DNA from: Betaproteobacteria bacterium
GTDB taxonomy: Bacteria > Pseudomonadota > Gammaproteobacteria > Burkholderiales > Rhodocyclaceae
Direction of reading: 5' to 3'
NCBI GenBank assembly: GCA_016234745.1
Contig: JACRAR010000052.1
Span: 1-64,000 of the forward strand
Length of the DNA: 64,000 nucleotides
The translations under genes were made by a program, and so were the position numbers. The number at the start of each line of letters is the position of its first letter. Position 1 is the first letter of the stretch. Under the pieces are notes generated by a model. That model did not search any database. It was not told where the DNA came from and saw only the letters and a list, made by a program, of their open reading frames with translations. Shown piece by piece: positions 26,490-34,929 of the stretch.

Positions 26490-27161
26490 ATGATCCGTGT
26501 CGTCGTCGGTTTCGATCAGCGTGAGGCAGTCGCTTACCACACCTTCTGCCAGAGCATCATTGAGAAGGCATCTCAACCGGTATCTTTCCTGCCGCTGGCG
26601 CTGAATACTCTTTCGGGTTATACCGAGACACATAGCGATGGAAGCAACGCTTTCATCTATTCGCGTTTTCTGACGCCCTCGCTGTTCGATTTTCAGGGAT
26701 GGGCGATTTTTGCCGATGGCGACATGCTTTGCCGCGACGATATCGCCAAGCTCTGGGCGCTGCGCGACGAGAGCAAAGCGGTGCTGGTGGCCAAGCACGA
26801 TTACAAGACCAAGGCGCCTGACAAGTATCTCGGCAACAAGAATGCCGACTATCCGCGCAAGAACTGGTCGAGCGTGGCGCTGTGGAATTGCGGTCATGCC
26901 GCCAACAAGCTGCTGACGGCCGAGCACGTCATGAAACAGACGGGCGCCTATCTGCATCGGTTTTCCTGGCTTGACGATAGTCTGGTCGGCGAAATCCCGA
27001 AGGAATGGAACTGGCTGACGACCGAGTACCCGGACAACTACAACGCTCATCTCCTTCATTACACTTTGGGCACGCCCTGCTTCAAGGACTACTGGTCCTG
27101 CGAGATGTCGGGCGAGTGGCATGCAGCTGCCCGCCGTGTGCAGGATGGCATCGGCGTTTGA
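26490..27161 (+). CDS. putative GT-A (family 8-like) glycosyltransferase
   Basis: The 223-residue protein has the GT-A outline: N-terminal RVVVGFDQREAVAYHTFCQS, a donor-binding region with IYSRFLTPSLF, the metal-binding DxD in AIFADGDMLCRDD, and downstream NYNAHLLHYTLGTPCFKDYW containing the histidine-rich closing segment seen in GT8-type enzymes. GGGAG lies seven bases before the ATG. No signal peptide or membrane segment is present, so a cytoplasmic role is expected. It is followed after seven bases by the arabinose-5-phosphate isomerase gene, consistent with a lipopolysaccharide or capsule function. Confidence 0.72.
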   Translation: MIRVVVGFDQREAVAYHTFCQSIIEKASQPVSFLPLALNTLSGYTETHSDGSNAFIYSRFLTPSLFDFQGWAIFADGDMLCRDDIAKLWALRDESKAVLVAKHDYKTKAPDKYLGNKNADYPRKNWSSVALWNCGHAANKLLTAEHVMKQTGAYLHRFSWLDDSLVGEIPKEWNWLTTEYPDNYNAHLLHYTLGTPCFKDYWSCEMSGEWHAAARRVQDGIGV

Positions 27162-27168
27162 CCTGAAT

Positions 27169-28164
27169 ATGACCCAGACTCCTCAGCAGGAAAGCCCCCA
27201 TCTCGCCGTTGCCCGGCGGGTATTGTTGGAAGAACTGGAAGCCATCGCGGCGATGGCCGATCGCCTCGATAGCCGCTTTGTTGCCGCGGTCGACGTCATC
27301 CTCGCCTGCGAGGGCCGGGTGGTTGTGACCGGCGTCGGCAAGAGCGGCCATGTTGGCCGCAAAATCGCGGCGACATTGGCTTCGACGGGATGTCCGGCTT
27401 TCTTCGTGCATTCTGCCGAGGCGGGTCATGGCGATCTTGGCATGATCACCGGTCAGGACGTGGTGCTGGCGATCTCCAACAGCGGCGAATCCGATGAGGT
27501 CGTCAACCTGGTGGTCTTTGCCAAGCGGTTCGGAGCCTACATTATTGGCATGACCGGCCGCCCCGCCTCCGCACTGGCGCAAGCGAGTGAAATCGTTCTT
27601 GATTCCTCGGTAGTCAAGGAGGCCTGCCCATTGGGCATTGCCCCGACCTCCAGCACAACGGTTCAGTTGGCTCTGGGTGATGCCCTGGCGATGGCTGCCC
27701 TGAGCGCACGCGGCTTTTCTTCCGACGACTTTGCGCGCACCCACCCCAAGGGTGCGCTCGGTCGTCGCCTGTTCATGCGTGTGCGCGATTGCATGAAAGA
27801 CATCGACAATGTTCCGCACATGAACGATGCGACGCCCTTGTTGACAGCAATTTCGGAGATGGCCACATCGCGTGCCGGCGCGATCATTGTGCTCGGCAGC
27901 GACAAGAAGCTTGCGGGAATTTTTACCGACAGCGACTTGCGCCGTTTGCTGGTTCGCTCCAGTCAGGACTTGGGCACCTTGCAGTCGCTTTGCCTGAGGG
28001 ATGTCGTTACCGCGCATCCATTGAGCATCAACGCCGACCATCTGGCCAGCGAGGCGATGGCGATGATCGAGGCGCGCCATGTCAGCCGCCTCATCTGCAT
28101 GGATGGCGACCGCGTCGCCGGCCTGATTTCCCTGCACGACCTGATCGAACACAAGATCGCCTGA
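27169..28164 (+). CDS. kdsD: D-arabinose-5-phosphate isomerase (KdsD/KpsF/GutQ family)
   Basis: The enzyme interconverts ribulose-5-phosphate and arabinose-5-phosphate, the first step to Kdo. An SIS domain spans residues about 35-170 (VVVTGVGKSGHVGRKIAATL, AISNSGESDEVVNL, LGIAPTSSTTVQLALGDALA) and two CBS domains follow (residues about 205-260 and 270-331). The length of 331 is typical. The longer frame from 27121 overlaps the upstream gene; the ATG at 27169, just after that gene's stop, is chosen although its ribosome binding site is poor. The broken kdsA at 19663 belongs to the next step, so an intact kdsA must lie elsewhere. Confidence 0.9.
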   Translation: MTQTPQQESPHLAVARRVLLEELEAIAAMADRLDSRFVAAVDVILACEGRVVVTGVGKSGHVGRKIAATLASTGCPAFFVHSAEAGHGDLGMITGQDVVLAISNSGESDEVVNLVVFAKRFGAYIIGMTGRPASALAQASEIVLDSSVVKEACPLGIAPTSSTTVQLALGDALAMAALSARGFSSDDFARTHPKGALGRRLFMRVRDCMKDIDNVPHMNDATPLLTAISEMATSRAGAIIVLGSDKKLAGIFTDSDLRRLLVRSSQDLGTLQSLCLRDVVTAHPLSINADHLASEAMAMIEARHVSRLICMDGDRVAGLISLHDLIEHKIA

Positions 28165-28210
28165 AGGACTCATAGAACCAACAGCAGTTGGAGACTTGGA
28201 CATTATTTCT

Positions 28211-28233
28211 TCATATAGGATTCTCATATAGGA
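28211..28233 (+). repeat. short direct repeat upstream of the TnpB-like gene
   Basis: The decamer TCATATAGGA occurs at 28211-28220 and again at 28224-28233, with three bases between copies. It lies in the 114-base gap between kdsD and the TnpB-like gene, about 45-70 bases before that gene's ATG, where a promoter or regulator site would be expected. No standard promoter could be fitted with confidence. Confidence 0.5.
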
Positions 28234-28278
28234 AACTTGTGCTAGACTGCCCGCCTGTTGTGCACGACCGACCCTGGA

Positions 28279-28908
28279 ATGAAGACTGTAGTTCGCATTC
28301 AACTTGCCGCATCGCCCGAGCAAACGGCCAGCCTGGCCGACTTGCAGCGCGTCTTCGCCGATCTTTGCAACGTGCTCTCGCCCATTGTCCGCGAAACGCA
28401 TTGCTGGAACCGCGTCGGTTTGCACCATCTGGCTTATCGTGTGTTGCGTGAGCGTTTCCCGCAAATTGGTTCGCAGATGATCTGCAATGCGATTTATTCG
28501 GTTTCGCGGACCAGCCGGATTGTTTATCAAAAGCTGGACAGCCCCTGGAATGTTGGTCGTCGCTCGAATGAACCGTTGCCGCTGATCAAGTATTTGGCCA
28601 ATTCGCCGGTGTATTTCGACCGGCATACCTTGAGCTTGAAGAATGGCAGGCTTTCCATGTACACGCTGGAGGGCCGCTTGCGCTTCGACATCAATCTGAG
28701 TGCCGAGGACGAGCAGCGGTTCCACCAGGAGAAACTCTACGAAATCGTGCTGACGCGCAAAGCCAAGGGCTTTCAGTTGGCTTTCTTCTTTTCACAGACC
28801 GAGGATGTGGTCGCAGAAAGTGAGCACATCCCCGCATATTTCAAGGTTCTGGGCGGAAGCCGCAGAGCCATGGCGAGTTCGGTGGCATTGCTGCCGGCCA
28901 AAGGGTAA
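28279..28908 (+). CDS. TnpB/OrfB-like protein lacking the RuvC nuclease domain
   Basis: The 209-residue product aligns by eye with the N-terminal half of IS605-type TnpB proteins. VVRIQLAASPEQTASLADLQ, VGLHHLAYRVLRERFPQIGS, ICNAIYSVSRTSRIVYQKLD and the later YFDRHTLSLKNGRLSMYTLE match the recognition part that precedes the catalytic core. The RuvC domain and its D-E-D residues, and the zinc-finger cysteines, are absent, and the frame ends 14 bases before the ABC transporter ATG. The gene is intact and tightly spaced, so it may be a retained, repurposed protein rather than debris. RNA binding or regulation is inference. The ATG at 28279 is preferred to the TTG at 28258. Confidence 0.65.
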   Translation: MKTVVRIQLAASPEQTASLADLQRVFADLCNVLSPIVRETHCWNRVGLHHLAYRVLRERFPQIGSQMICNAIYSVSRTSRIVYQKLDSPWNVGRRSNEPLPLIKYLANSPVYFDRHTLSLKNGRLSMYTLEGRLRFDINLSAEDEQRFHQEKLYEIVLTRKAKGFQLAFFFSQTEDVVAESEHIPAYFKVLGGSRRAMASSVALLPAKG

Positions 28909-28922
28909 CGGGGAATATCACG

Positions 28923-30695
28923 ATGAACATGCCAGTTCAACGCTCCGAACTTGGACCCGTGCTGGGACAACTCAAGTCTTTTTTCAAGCGTGCGGCGGTT
29001 TTCAGTATTTTCACCAACGTGTTTGCCCTGGGACCGACCTTGTACATGTTTCAGGTTTATGGCCGGGTCGTTGATAGCCGTAATTATCTGACCCTGACCA
29101 TGCTGACCTTGGCCGTCGTCGGTCTTTACGTGTTTCTGGAAATGATCGAGTGGGTGCGCACCCGGCTCTTGCACAATGCCGGCTTGCAGTTTGATGCAAT
29201 ACTTTGCGAGCGGGTTTTCAATGCGATCTTCCAGTCCAATCTGGTCAAGCCTTCGGGAGGGAGCGCCCAGCCTCTGAGTGATTTGCGTACCCTGCGTGAG
29301 TTCATGTCTTCGCATGCCCTGCTGGCGATGATGGATGTGCCGTTCTCACTGCTTTATCTGATCGTGATTTTCATGATTCATCCGGTGCTCGGGCTGTTTT
29401 CGCTGGTCGGCGCCATTGTCCAGACCGTGGTTTCTCTGCTCAACGAGAAGAGCATGAGGCCACCGTTGACCGCCGCCAACAACGCGGCGATCGCTGCGGG
29501 CTACTATGCCAAGAATTCCTTGCGCAACGCCCAGGTCATCGAAGCCATGGGCATGGGGGCTAACATCGAACGGCGCTGGATGGAAAAACAAGGCCTGTTC
29601 CTGCGTCTCCAGGCAGTGGCTTCGGACATTGCCGGCGGCAGCGGAGCTGCTTCCAAGTTCATTCAATTGACCCAAAGTTCGATGATTCTCGGGCTGGGCG
29701 CCTATCTCAACGTCAAGGGCCAAGCGGCTGCGGGCGGCGGCATCATGAGCGGCGGTTTGATCATTGTCGCCTCTGTTCTTGGCGGCAAGGTGGTGGCGCC
29801 CCTGATGCAGGCTTTGGCCCAATGGAAAATGGTAATCACGGCGCGCAATTCCTATGAACGCCTGGATCAATTGCTGCAGTCTTTCCCCGAGAATTCCAGC
29901 AGCATGACTCTGCCGACGCCAAAAGGCAATCTGGAAGTAGCGGTCTATCGTGCTACCGCTCCAGGCAGTAACGCGGCAATCCTGCAAAACGTGGGCTTTA
30001 CCCTGGCCGCCGGAGAAATTCTGGCGGTCATCGGCCCTTCGGCTTCGGGCAAGTCGACGCTGTCACGCCTCCTGGTCGGCATCTGGCCTGCGGCAGTCGG
30101 TGGCGTGCGCCTGGACAGTGCCGACATCTACGCCTGGAACAAGGCCGAACTAGGACCGCACATCGGTTATTTGCCGCAGGATGTAGAGTTGCTTGAAGGG
30201 AGCCTGGCAGAAAATATCGCCCGCTTCGGGGAAATCGACATGGTCAAGGTTGAAGCCGCGGCGCGCCTGGTTGGTTTGCACGAGATGATCATGGCATTGC
30301 CCCAGGCTTATGACACTTTCGTGGGGGAGGATGGTTGTTTCCTCTCCGGCGGCCAGCGCCAGCGCGTCGGACTGGCGCGTGCCCTCTACGGCAATCCACG
30401 CTTTGTCGTTCTCGACGAGCCCAACTCCAGCCTGGACGAAGAAGGAGAACTGGCTTTGATCAAAGCCATGTTGGCCTTGAAGAAGCTCGGCACCACGCAA
30501 GTGGTGATCACCCACCGCCCCTTGTTATTGTCTGTTGTCGACCGCATCCTGGTCCTACATAACGGCACCATCAAGGATTTCGGACCCCGTGAAACCGTGC
30601 TTGCCAATATTGCCAAAATGGTTGAGCAGCAGGTTGCCCGGATGCAACCCAAAAAGGAGGCAGGTGTTTTGCCTGCCGCAGCCAGGCTGACGTGA
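28923..30695 (+). CDS. type I secretion ABC permease/ATPase, PrtD-like (first of two)
   Basis: An N-terminal membrane domain of about six helices (FALGPTLYMFQVYGRVVDSR, LYVFLEMIEWVRTRLLHNAG, LLYLIVIFMIHPVLGLFSLV) precedes an ATPase domain with Walker A GPSASGKSTL, signature LSGGQRQRVGLARALYG and Walker B FVVLDEPNSSLDEEGE. No C39 peptidase or C39-like domain is present, as in PrtD/LipB-type exporters of RTX and related proteins with C-terminal signals. At 590 residues the length is normal. Its stop overlaps the next gene, a second non-identical half-transporter, so the pair could form a heterodimer. Confidence 0.92.
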   Translation: MNMPVQRSELGPVLGQLKSFFKRAAVFSIFTNVFALGPTLYMFQVYGRVVDSRNYLTLTMLTLAVVGLYVFLEMIEWVRTRLLHNAGLQFDAILCERVFNAIFQSNLVKPSGGSAQPLSDLRTLREFMSSHALLAMMDVPFSLLYLIVIFMIHPVLGLFSLVGAIVQTVVSLLNEKSMRPPLTAANNAAIAAGYYAKNSLRNAQVIEAMGMGANIERRWMEKQGLFLRLQAVASDIAGGSGAASKFIQLTQSSMILGLGAYLNVKGQAAAGGGIMSGGLIIVASVLGGKVVAPLMQALAQWKMVITARNSYERLDQLLQSFPENSSSMTLPTPKGNLEVAVYRATAPGSNAAILQNVGFTLAAGEILAVIGPSASGKSTLSRLLVGIWPAAVGGVRLDSADIYAWNKAELGPHIGYLPQDVELLEGSLAENIARFGEIDMVKVEAAARLVGLHEMIMALPQAYDTFVGEDGCFLSGGQRQRVGLARALYGNPRFVVLDEPNSSLDEEGELALIKAMLALKKLGTTQVVITHRPLLLSVVDRILVLHNGTIKDFGPRETVLANIAKMVEQQVARMQPKKEAGVLPAAARLT

Positions 30696-32479
30696 TGAAC
30701 CATCGAGTGCAGATTGCGAGTCTCAATCAGCCGGTACAACGCCGGGGCTGGCTGCATCGACTCAATGCCTTTTTCGCAAGGAGTGAACTGACCCGCACGC
30801 TGAAAGGCTTCAAGCGCGAGTTCTATACCGTCGGGTTGTTCAGTTTGGTGGTCAACCTGCTGATGCTCACCCCGACCATGTACATGCTCCAGGTGTATGA
30901 CCGAATCCTGTTGAGCCGCAATGAAGTCACCTTGCTGGCGCTGTCGTTGATCACCCTTTTTCTCTTTGTCATATTGGCGAGCACGGAATGGATGCGTTCA
31001 CGCTTGCTGGTGCGTGCCGGGGTGCGCCTGGATCTGGCGCTGAGTTCGCGCGTATTCAATGCCGCTTTCGAAGCGCACCTCAATCGCTCGGGTGATGATC
31101 CTGCCGAGGTTCTGGCCGATCTGACCAATATCCGTCAATTCCTTACCGGCAATGGCATTTTTGCTTTCTTCGATGCGCCATGGACGCCGATTTACCTGAT
31201 GGTGTTGTGGATCATCCATCCCGGGCTGGGCATGATCGGCATCTTTTTTGCAATCATTTTGCTTGGACTGGCTCTTCTGTCTCATCAACTGAGTCATGCA
31301 CCTTCCGAAACAGCGCAGGAATCAGCCAAGCAGGCAACGGGCTATGCCCAGAGCAAGCTGCGCAATGCAGAAATCATTGCTGCGCTGGGCATGCTGGACG
31401 ATTTGCGCCGACGCTGGCTGATGCGCTACCGCCAAAATATCCGGGATTGGTCCGAGTCTCAGGATGTTGCACATCGGCTTTTCGCCATCAGCAAGTTCGT
31501 GCGCTACAGCCAGCAGTCGCTGGTGCTCGGCGGAGCCGCCATCCTCGTGATCCGCGGTGATTTGACGGCTGGCGCGATGATCGCCGCCAATGTCCTTGTA
31601 ACACGCGCTATTCAACCGCTGGACGCCCTGGTCGGCGCCTGGAAGGGATTCTTTGCCGCCCGTCTGGCTTTCGAGCGTCTGGAGCGTCTGCTCGAGGCGC
31701 ATCCGGAACGCGCCGCAGGCATGGTTCATCCGGCGCCGCGCGGCCAGATTACCCTGGAACAGCTGGTGGCCAAGGCTCCGGGACGCGAGCAGCCGATTCT
31801 TCACGGGCTTGATGTGCAATTTCCTGCCGGCGAGGTGATTGCCATTGTTGGCCCTTCCGGTTCGGGCAAGTCGACCCTGGCGAAGTGTCTTATGGGTGTC
31901 TGGCCTGATTTCGACGGCAGGGTCTTGCTCGACGGCGAACGCCTCGACAGTTGGGAGCGCATCGAACTCGGACCGCATATCGGCTACTTGCCGCAGGAAA
32001 TCGAACTTTTCGAAGGTTCCGTGGCAGAGAATATCGCCCGCTTCGGCGAAATTGATTCGGAGAAGGTGATCGAAGCCGCCAAAAGGGCCAATTTTCACGA
32101 CATGATCCTGCGCTTCCCGAAAGGATACGATACCCCCATGGGGGTAGCGGGCAGCGCCATCTCCGGAGGCCAGCGGCAGCGCATAGCGCTTGCCCGCGCC
32201 ATGTACGGATCCCCTTCCTTACTCGTCCTCGACGAGCCCAATGCCAACCTCGACGAAGCCGGTGAAGTTGCGCTCGCCAGGGCAGTCCGTGATCTCAAGG
32301 CCCAGGGCAAGACCATCTTCCTGGTGACGCATCGCAAGCAGATACTTGTCTTGACCGATCGCATCCTGGTTCTTGCTGATGGATCCATACAACGTTATGG
32401 CACTACTGCCGAAATCATCAACTCGCTTTTGCCGCCGCCAGAACAACTACCTGTGGCCGCAACCCCAGAGGCCGCCTGA
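30695..32479 (+). CDS. type I secretion ABC permease/ATPase, PrtD-like (second of two)
   Basis: The layout equals that of the gene before it: transmembrane helices (LFSLVVNLLMLTPTMYMLQV, LLALSLITLFLFVILASTEW, YLMVLWIIHPGLGMIGIFFA) and an ATPase with GPSGSGKSTL, ISGGQRQRIALARAMYG and LLVLDEPNANLDEAGE. Both sets of catalytic residues appear complete. The two proteins are related but clearly diverged over the membrane domain, so this is not a recent copy. The ATG at 30695 shares its A with the upstream TGA (a GTG at 30692 also fits). It is followed by the adaptor gene after 32 bases. Confidence 0.92.
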   Translation: MNHRVQIASLNQPVQRRGWLHRLNAFFARSELTRTLKGFKREFYTVGLFSLVVNLLMLTPTMYMLQVYDRILLSRNEVTLLALSLITLFLFVILASTEWMRSRLLVRAGVRLDLALSSRVFNAAFEAHLNRSGDDPAEVLADLTNIRQFLTGNGIFAFFDAPWTPIYLMVLWIIHPGLGMIGIFFAIILLGLALLSHQLSHAPSETAQESAKQATGYAQSKLRNAEIIAALGMLDDLRRRWLMRYRQNIRDWSESQDVAHRLFAISKFVRYSQQSLVLGGAAILVIRGDLTAGAMIAANVLVTRAIQPLDALVGAWKGFFAARLAFERLERLLEAHPERAAGMVHPAPRGQITLEQLVAKAPGREQPILHGLDVQFPAGEVIAIVGPSGSGKSTLAKCLMGVWPDFDGRVLLDGERLDSWERIELGPHIGYLPQEIELFEGSVAENIARFGEIDSEKVIEAAKRANFHDMILRFPKGYDTPMGVAGSAISGGQRQRIALARAMYGSPSLLVLDEPNANLDEAGEVALARAVRDLKAQGKTIFLVTHRKQILVLTDRILVLADGSIQRYGTTAEIINSLLPPPEQLPVAATPEAA

Positions 32480-32511
32480 CAACTAATTTGCCGCTGAACC
32501 TGACGACTATG

Positions 32512-33879
32512 ACCATAAGCAATATTCTCCAGAGCCTGCGGGGTGGCAATCGAACCTCGCAAAATAACCAAGGCGAGGGGCAACCTGACCTGCCCGCCGA
32601 TACCAGCCAGCCTACGCGCGTTGGTTTATGGGTGCTTGGCCTGGGTCTGGGCGGCTTCATCCTCTGGGCAGCATTTGCCCCGCTCGATGAAGGTGTGCCG
32701 ACTATGGGTACAGTGACCATAGACACCAAGCGCAAGCCTGTTCAACATCCAAGCGGCGGCATCATTCGCGAGATCCATGTCAAGGAGGGCGATCAGGTTG
32801 CTCAAGGCCAGCTCTTGATCAAGCTCGATGACGCCCAGTCGCGTGCCAATTACGAGACGATACGACAGCACTATCTGACCCTGCGCGCCATTGAGGGCCG
32901 CTTGCTCGCCGAGCAGGCCGGCCATGGCGCCATTATTTTCCATCCGGATCTGATCAAGGCGAAGCAAGACCCGATCGTCGCCCAGTTCATCAGCAACCAG
33001 CAACAGCTTCTGCAATCACGACGTGCCGCGCGCGAAGCCGAAGACCAGGCCATTCATGAGGCAATTCGCGGACAGCAGGCCAGTCTGAAAAGTCTGCAGA
33101 CCATGCTTCCGCACCGCGTCAATCAGCTGGCGCTGTTGCGTGAGGAGTTTGCCGGGATTCGCGATCTGGTGGCAGAGGGTTACGCACCAAGAAGCAAGCG
33201 GAACGAACTGGAGCGCACGATAGACGAAGTCAGTGCCAACATTGCCGATACCGAGGGCAACATCGCGCGTCTGCAAAGGGGCATCGAGGAGCAGACCTTT
33301 CGCAGCACCCAGCGTCGCCAGGAATACCTGAAAGAAGTCAATGGTCTGCTTGTCGATATTCGCCGTGAGGTTCAGGCCGATGCCGACAAGTTCAAGGCGG
33401 CATCTGACGAATTCGGTCGTGTGGATATTCGTGCAACAGTGGCTGGCCAGGTTGTAGGGCTGGCCTTCCAAACCGTGGGGGGGGTTGTCCAGCCCTCCCA
33501 AAAGCTCATGGATATCGTTCCGGCGAATGAAGAGCTGATGCTTGAGACGCATGTTCCTCCCCACCTCATCGACAGGGTCCAGGCCGGCCAATTTGCCAAT
33601 ATCCGGTTTTCCGGTTTCGCCCATTCACCGCAACTCGTGGTGCAGGGCAAGATCCTGTCGATCTCGAGCGATCTGCTTTCCGATCCCTCCGGCCAGCAGC
33701 CACCCTATTATCTGGCGCGGGTTGCGGTCACGGCCGAGGGGCGAAAGGAATTGGGACAACACCAGTTGCAGGCAGGCATGCCTGCTGAAGTGGTCATCAA
33801 AACCGGGGAGCGTACACTGCTCACTTACCTGCTCCACCCCTTGGCCAAGCGATTGTCGAGTGCAATGGTCGAGGAATAG
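32512..33879 (+). CDS. HlyD-family periplasmic adaptor of type I secretion
   Basis: A single N-terminal transmembrane helix (VGLWVLGLGLGGFILWAAFA) anchors the protein. It is followed by the lipoyl-like half (VQHPSGGIIREIHVKEGDQV), a long coiled-coil hairpin of about 200 residues, the second lipoyl half (RVDIRATVAGQVVGLAFQTV) and a C-terminal barrel with the conserved LQAGMPAEVVIKTGERT. This is the AprE/PrtE-type adaptor linking the ABC exporter to a TolC channel. The ATG at 32512 is chosen; the frame opens at a TTG (32488) without a ribosome binding site. The length of 455 residues fits. Confidence 0.92.
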   Translation, partial: TISNILQSLRGGNRTSQNNQGEGQPDLPADTSQPTRVGLWVLGLGLGGFILWAAFAPLDEGVPTMGTVTIDTKRKPVQHPSGGIIREIHVKEGDQVAQGQLLIKLDDAQSRANYETIRQHYLTLRAIEGRLLAEQAGHGAIIFHPDLIKAKQDPIVAQFISNQQQLLQSRRAAREAEDQAIHEAIRGQQASLKSLQTMLPHRVNQLALLREEFAGIRDLVAEGYAPRSKRNELERTIDEVSANIADTEGNIARLQRGIEEQTFRSTQRRQEYLKEVNGLLVDIRREVQADADKFKAASDEFGRVDIRATVAGQVVGLAFQTVGGVVQPSQKLMDIVPANEELMLETHVPPHLIDRVQAGQFANIRFSGFAHSPQLVVQGKILSISSDLLSDPSGQQPPYYLARVAVTAEGRKELGQHQLQAGMPAEVVIKTGERTLLTYLLHPLAKRLSSAMVEE

Positions 33880-33972
33880 AAACAACAAATTATGTATGAT
33901 TGACCCGTATCAATTCCATTTAGACTTTGCTAGGCTATCCTAATCGTTTTACTTTTTCACGGAGTGTCCATC

Positions 33973-34929
33973 ATGGGTAACAAGATCACAGATCGGATCG
34001 ACGAAATCACCAAGATTCCACCGGCTTACATGAAGGCTGAGTTGCCGGCACCGAAAAGCGTAAAGATCGAGATTTCACCACGCTGCAATTTCCGTTGTGG
34101 CTTCTGTGCCTTGCGCACCAGAGAGTCGCAACCCAAGTGGGACATGGATTTTGACCTGTTCAAGCGCGCCACTCGTGAAATGCGCGAAGCGGGGGTCGAG
34201 GAAATCGGGGTGTTCTACCTGGGCGAATCCTTCATGAATCCCAAGTTGCTGGTGGATTGCATCACCTACCTCAAGGCCGAATTGAAAATGCCTTATGTAT
34301 TCCTGACTTCGAATGCCTCGCTGTCATTTCCCGAAGCAGTTGAAGAGTGCATGAAGAATGGCCTCGATTCACTGAAGTGGTCCTGCAACGCGGCTGACGA
34401 GGAGCAATTCGAAAAGGTCATGGGTGTTTCCGGGAAACTGTTTCATGCAGCGCAGGAAAACATCAAGGCAGCATGGGAAATTCGTCAGTCCAAAGGTTAC
34501 AAGACCGGTTTGTATGCTTCGTCGATCCGGTATGACGGCGAACAGTTCGACAAGATGGACAAGCTTCTCAATGAAAAGATACGCCCCTATGTCGACCAGC
34601 ATTACTGGCTGCCGCTTTACTCCATGGGTGCTTTCGCCACACAGCGCGAGGCAGAGCTTGGATATCGTCCGACCGCAGGCAATCAGGGTCGGTGGGATGC
34701 ACTGCGCGAGCCTTTGCCCTGCTGGTCTGCCTTTACCGAAGGCCACCTGACAGCCGAAGGCAAGCTGTCGGCCTGCTGCTTTGATGCCAAATCCAACTGG
34801 ACCATGGGTGATCTTACCAAGCAGAGCTTCATGGAAGCGTGGAATTCGCCGGAGTTCGTCGCCCTGCGTGCGGCACATCTGAAGAAGGATGTGACAGGCA
34901 CGGTCTGCGAATCCTGCATCGCCTATTGA
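33973..34929 (+). CDS. radical SAM/SPASM enzyme in the secretion locus
   Basis: CNFRCGFC in SPRCNFRCGFCALRTR is the CX3CX2C cluster motif, and IGVFYLGESFMNP is the following SAM-binding segment. The C-terminal region has cysteines at EPLPCWSAF, GKLSACCFDAK and TVCESC, consistent with an SPASM auxiliary cluster. The ATG at 33973 follows GGAG eight bases upstream. It lies 93 bases behind the HlyD adaptor and is coupled to the flippase gene behind it, with no sugar gene next to it except the flippase. Modification of the exported protein, or of a glycan that decorates it, is the main inference. No precursor peptide was seen. Confidence 0.85.
   Translation: MGNKITDRIDEITKIPPAYMKAELPAPKSVKIEISPRCNFRCGFCALRTRESQPKWDMDFDLFKRATREMREAGVEEIGVFYLGESFMNPKLLVDCITYLKAELKMPYVFLTSNASLSFPEAVEECMKNGLDSLKWSCNAADEEQFEKVMGVSGKLFHAAQENIKAAWEIRQSKGYKTGLYASSIRYDGEQFDKMDKLLNEKIRPYVDQHYWLPLYSMGAFATQREAELGYRPTAGNQGRWDALREPLPCWSAFTEGHLTAEGKLSACCFDAKSNWTMGDLTKQSFMEAWNSPEFVALRAAHLKKDVTGTVCESCIAY

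Noticed and set aside
27082-28725. 547-residue open frame on the minus strand
   Set aside because: It lies opposite kdsD and the TnpB-like gene, both with clear family motifs. Long antisense frames are common in GC-rich DNA and its translation resembles no known domain.
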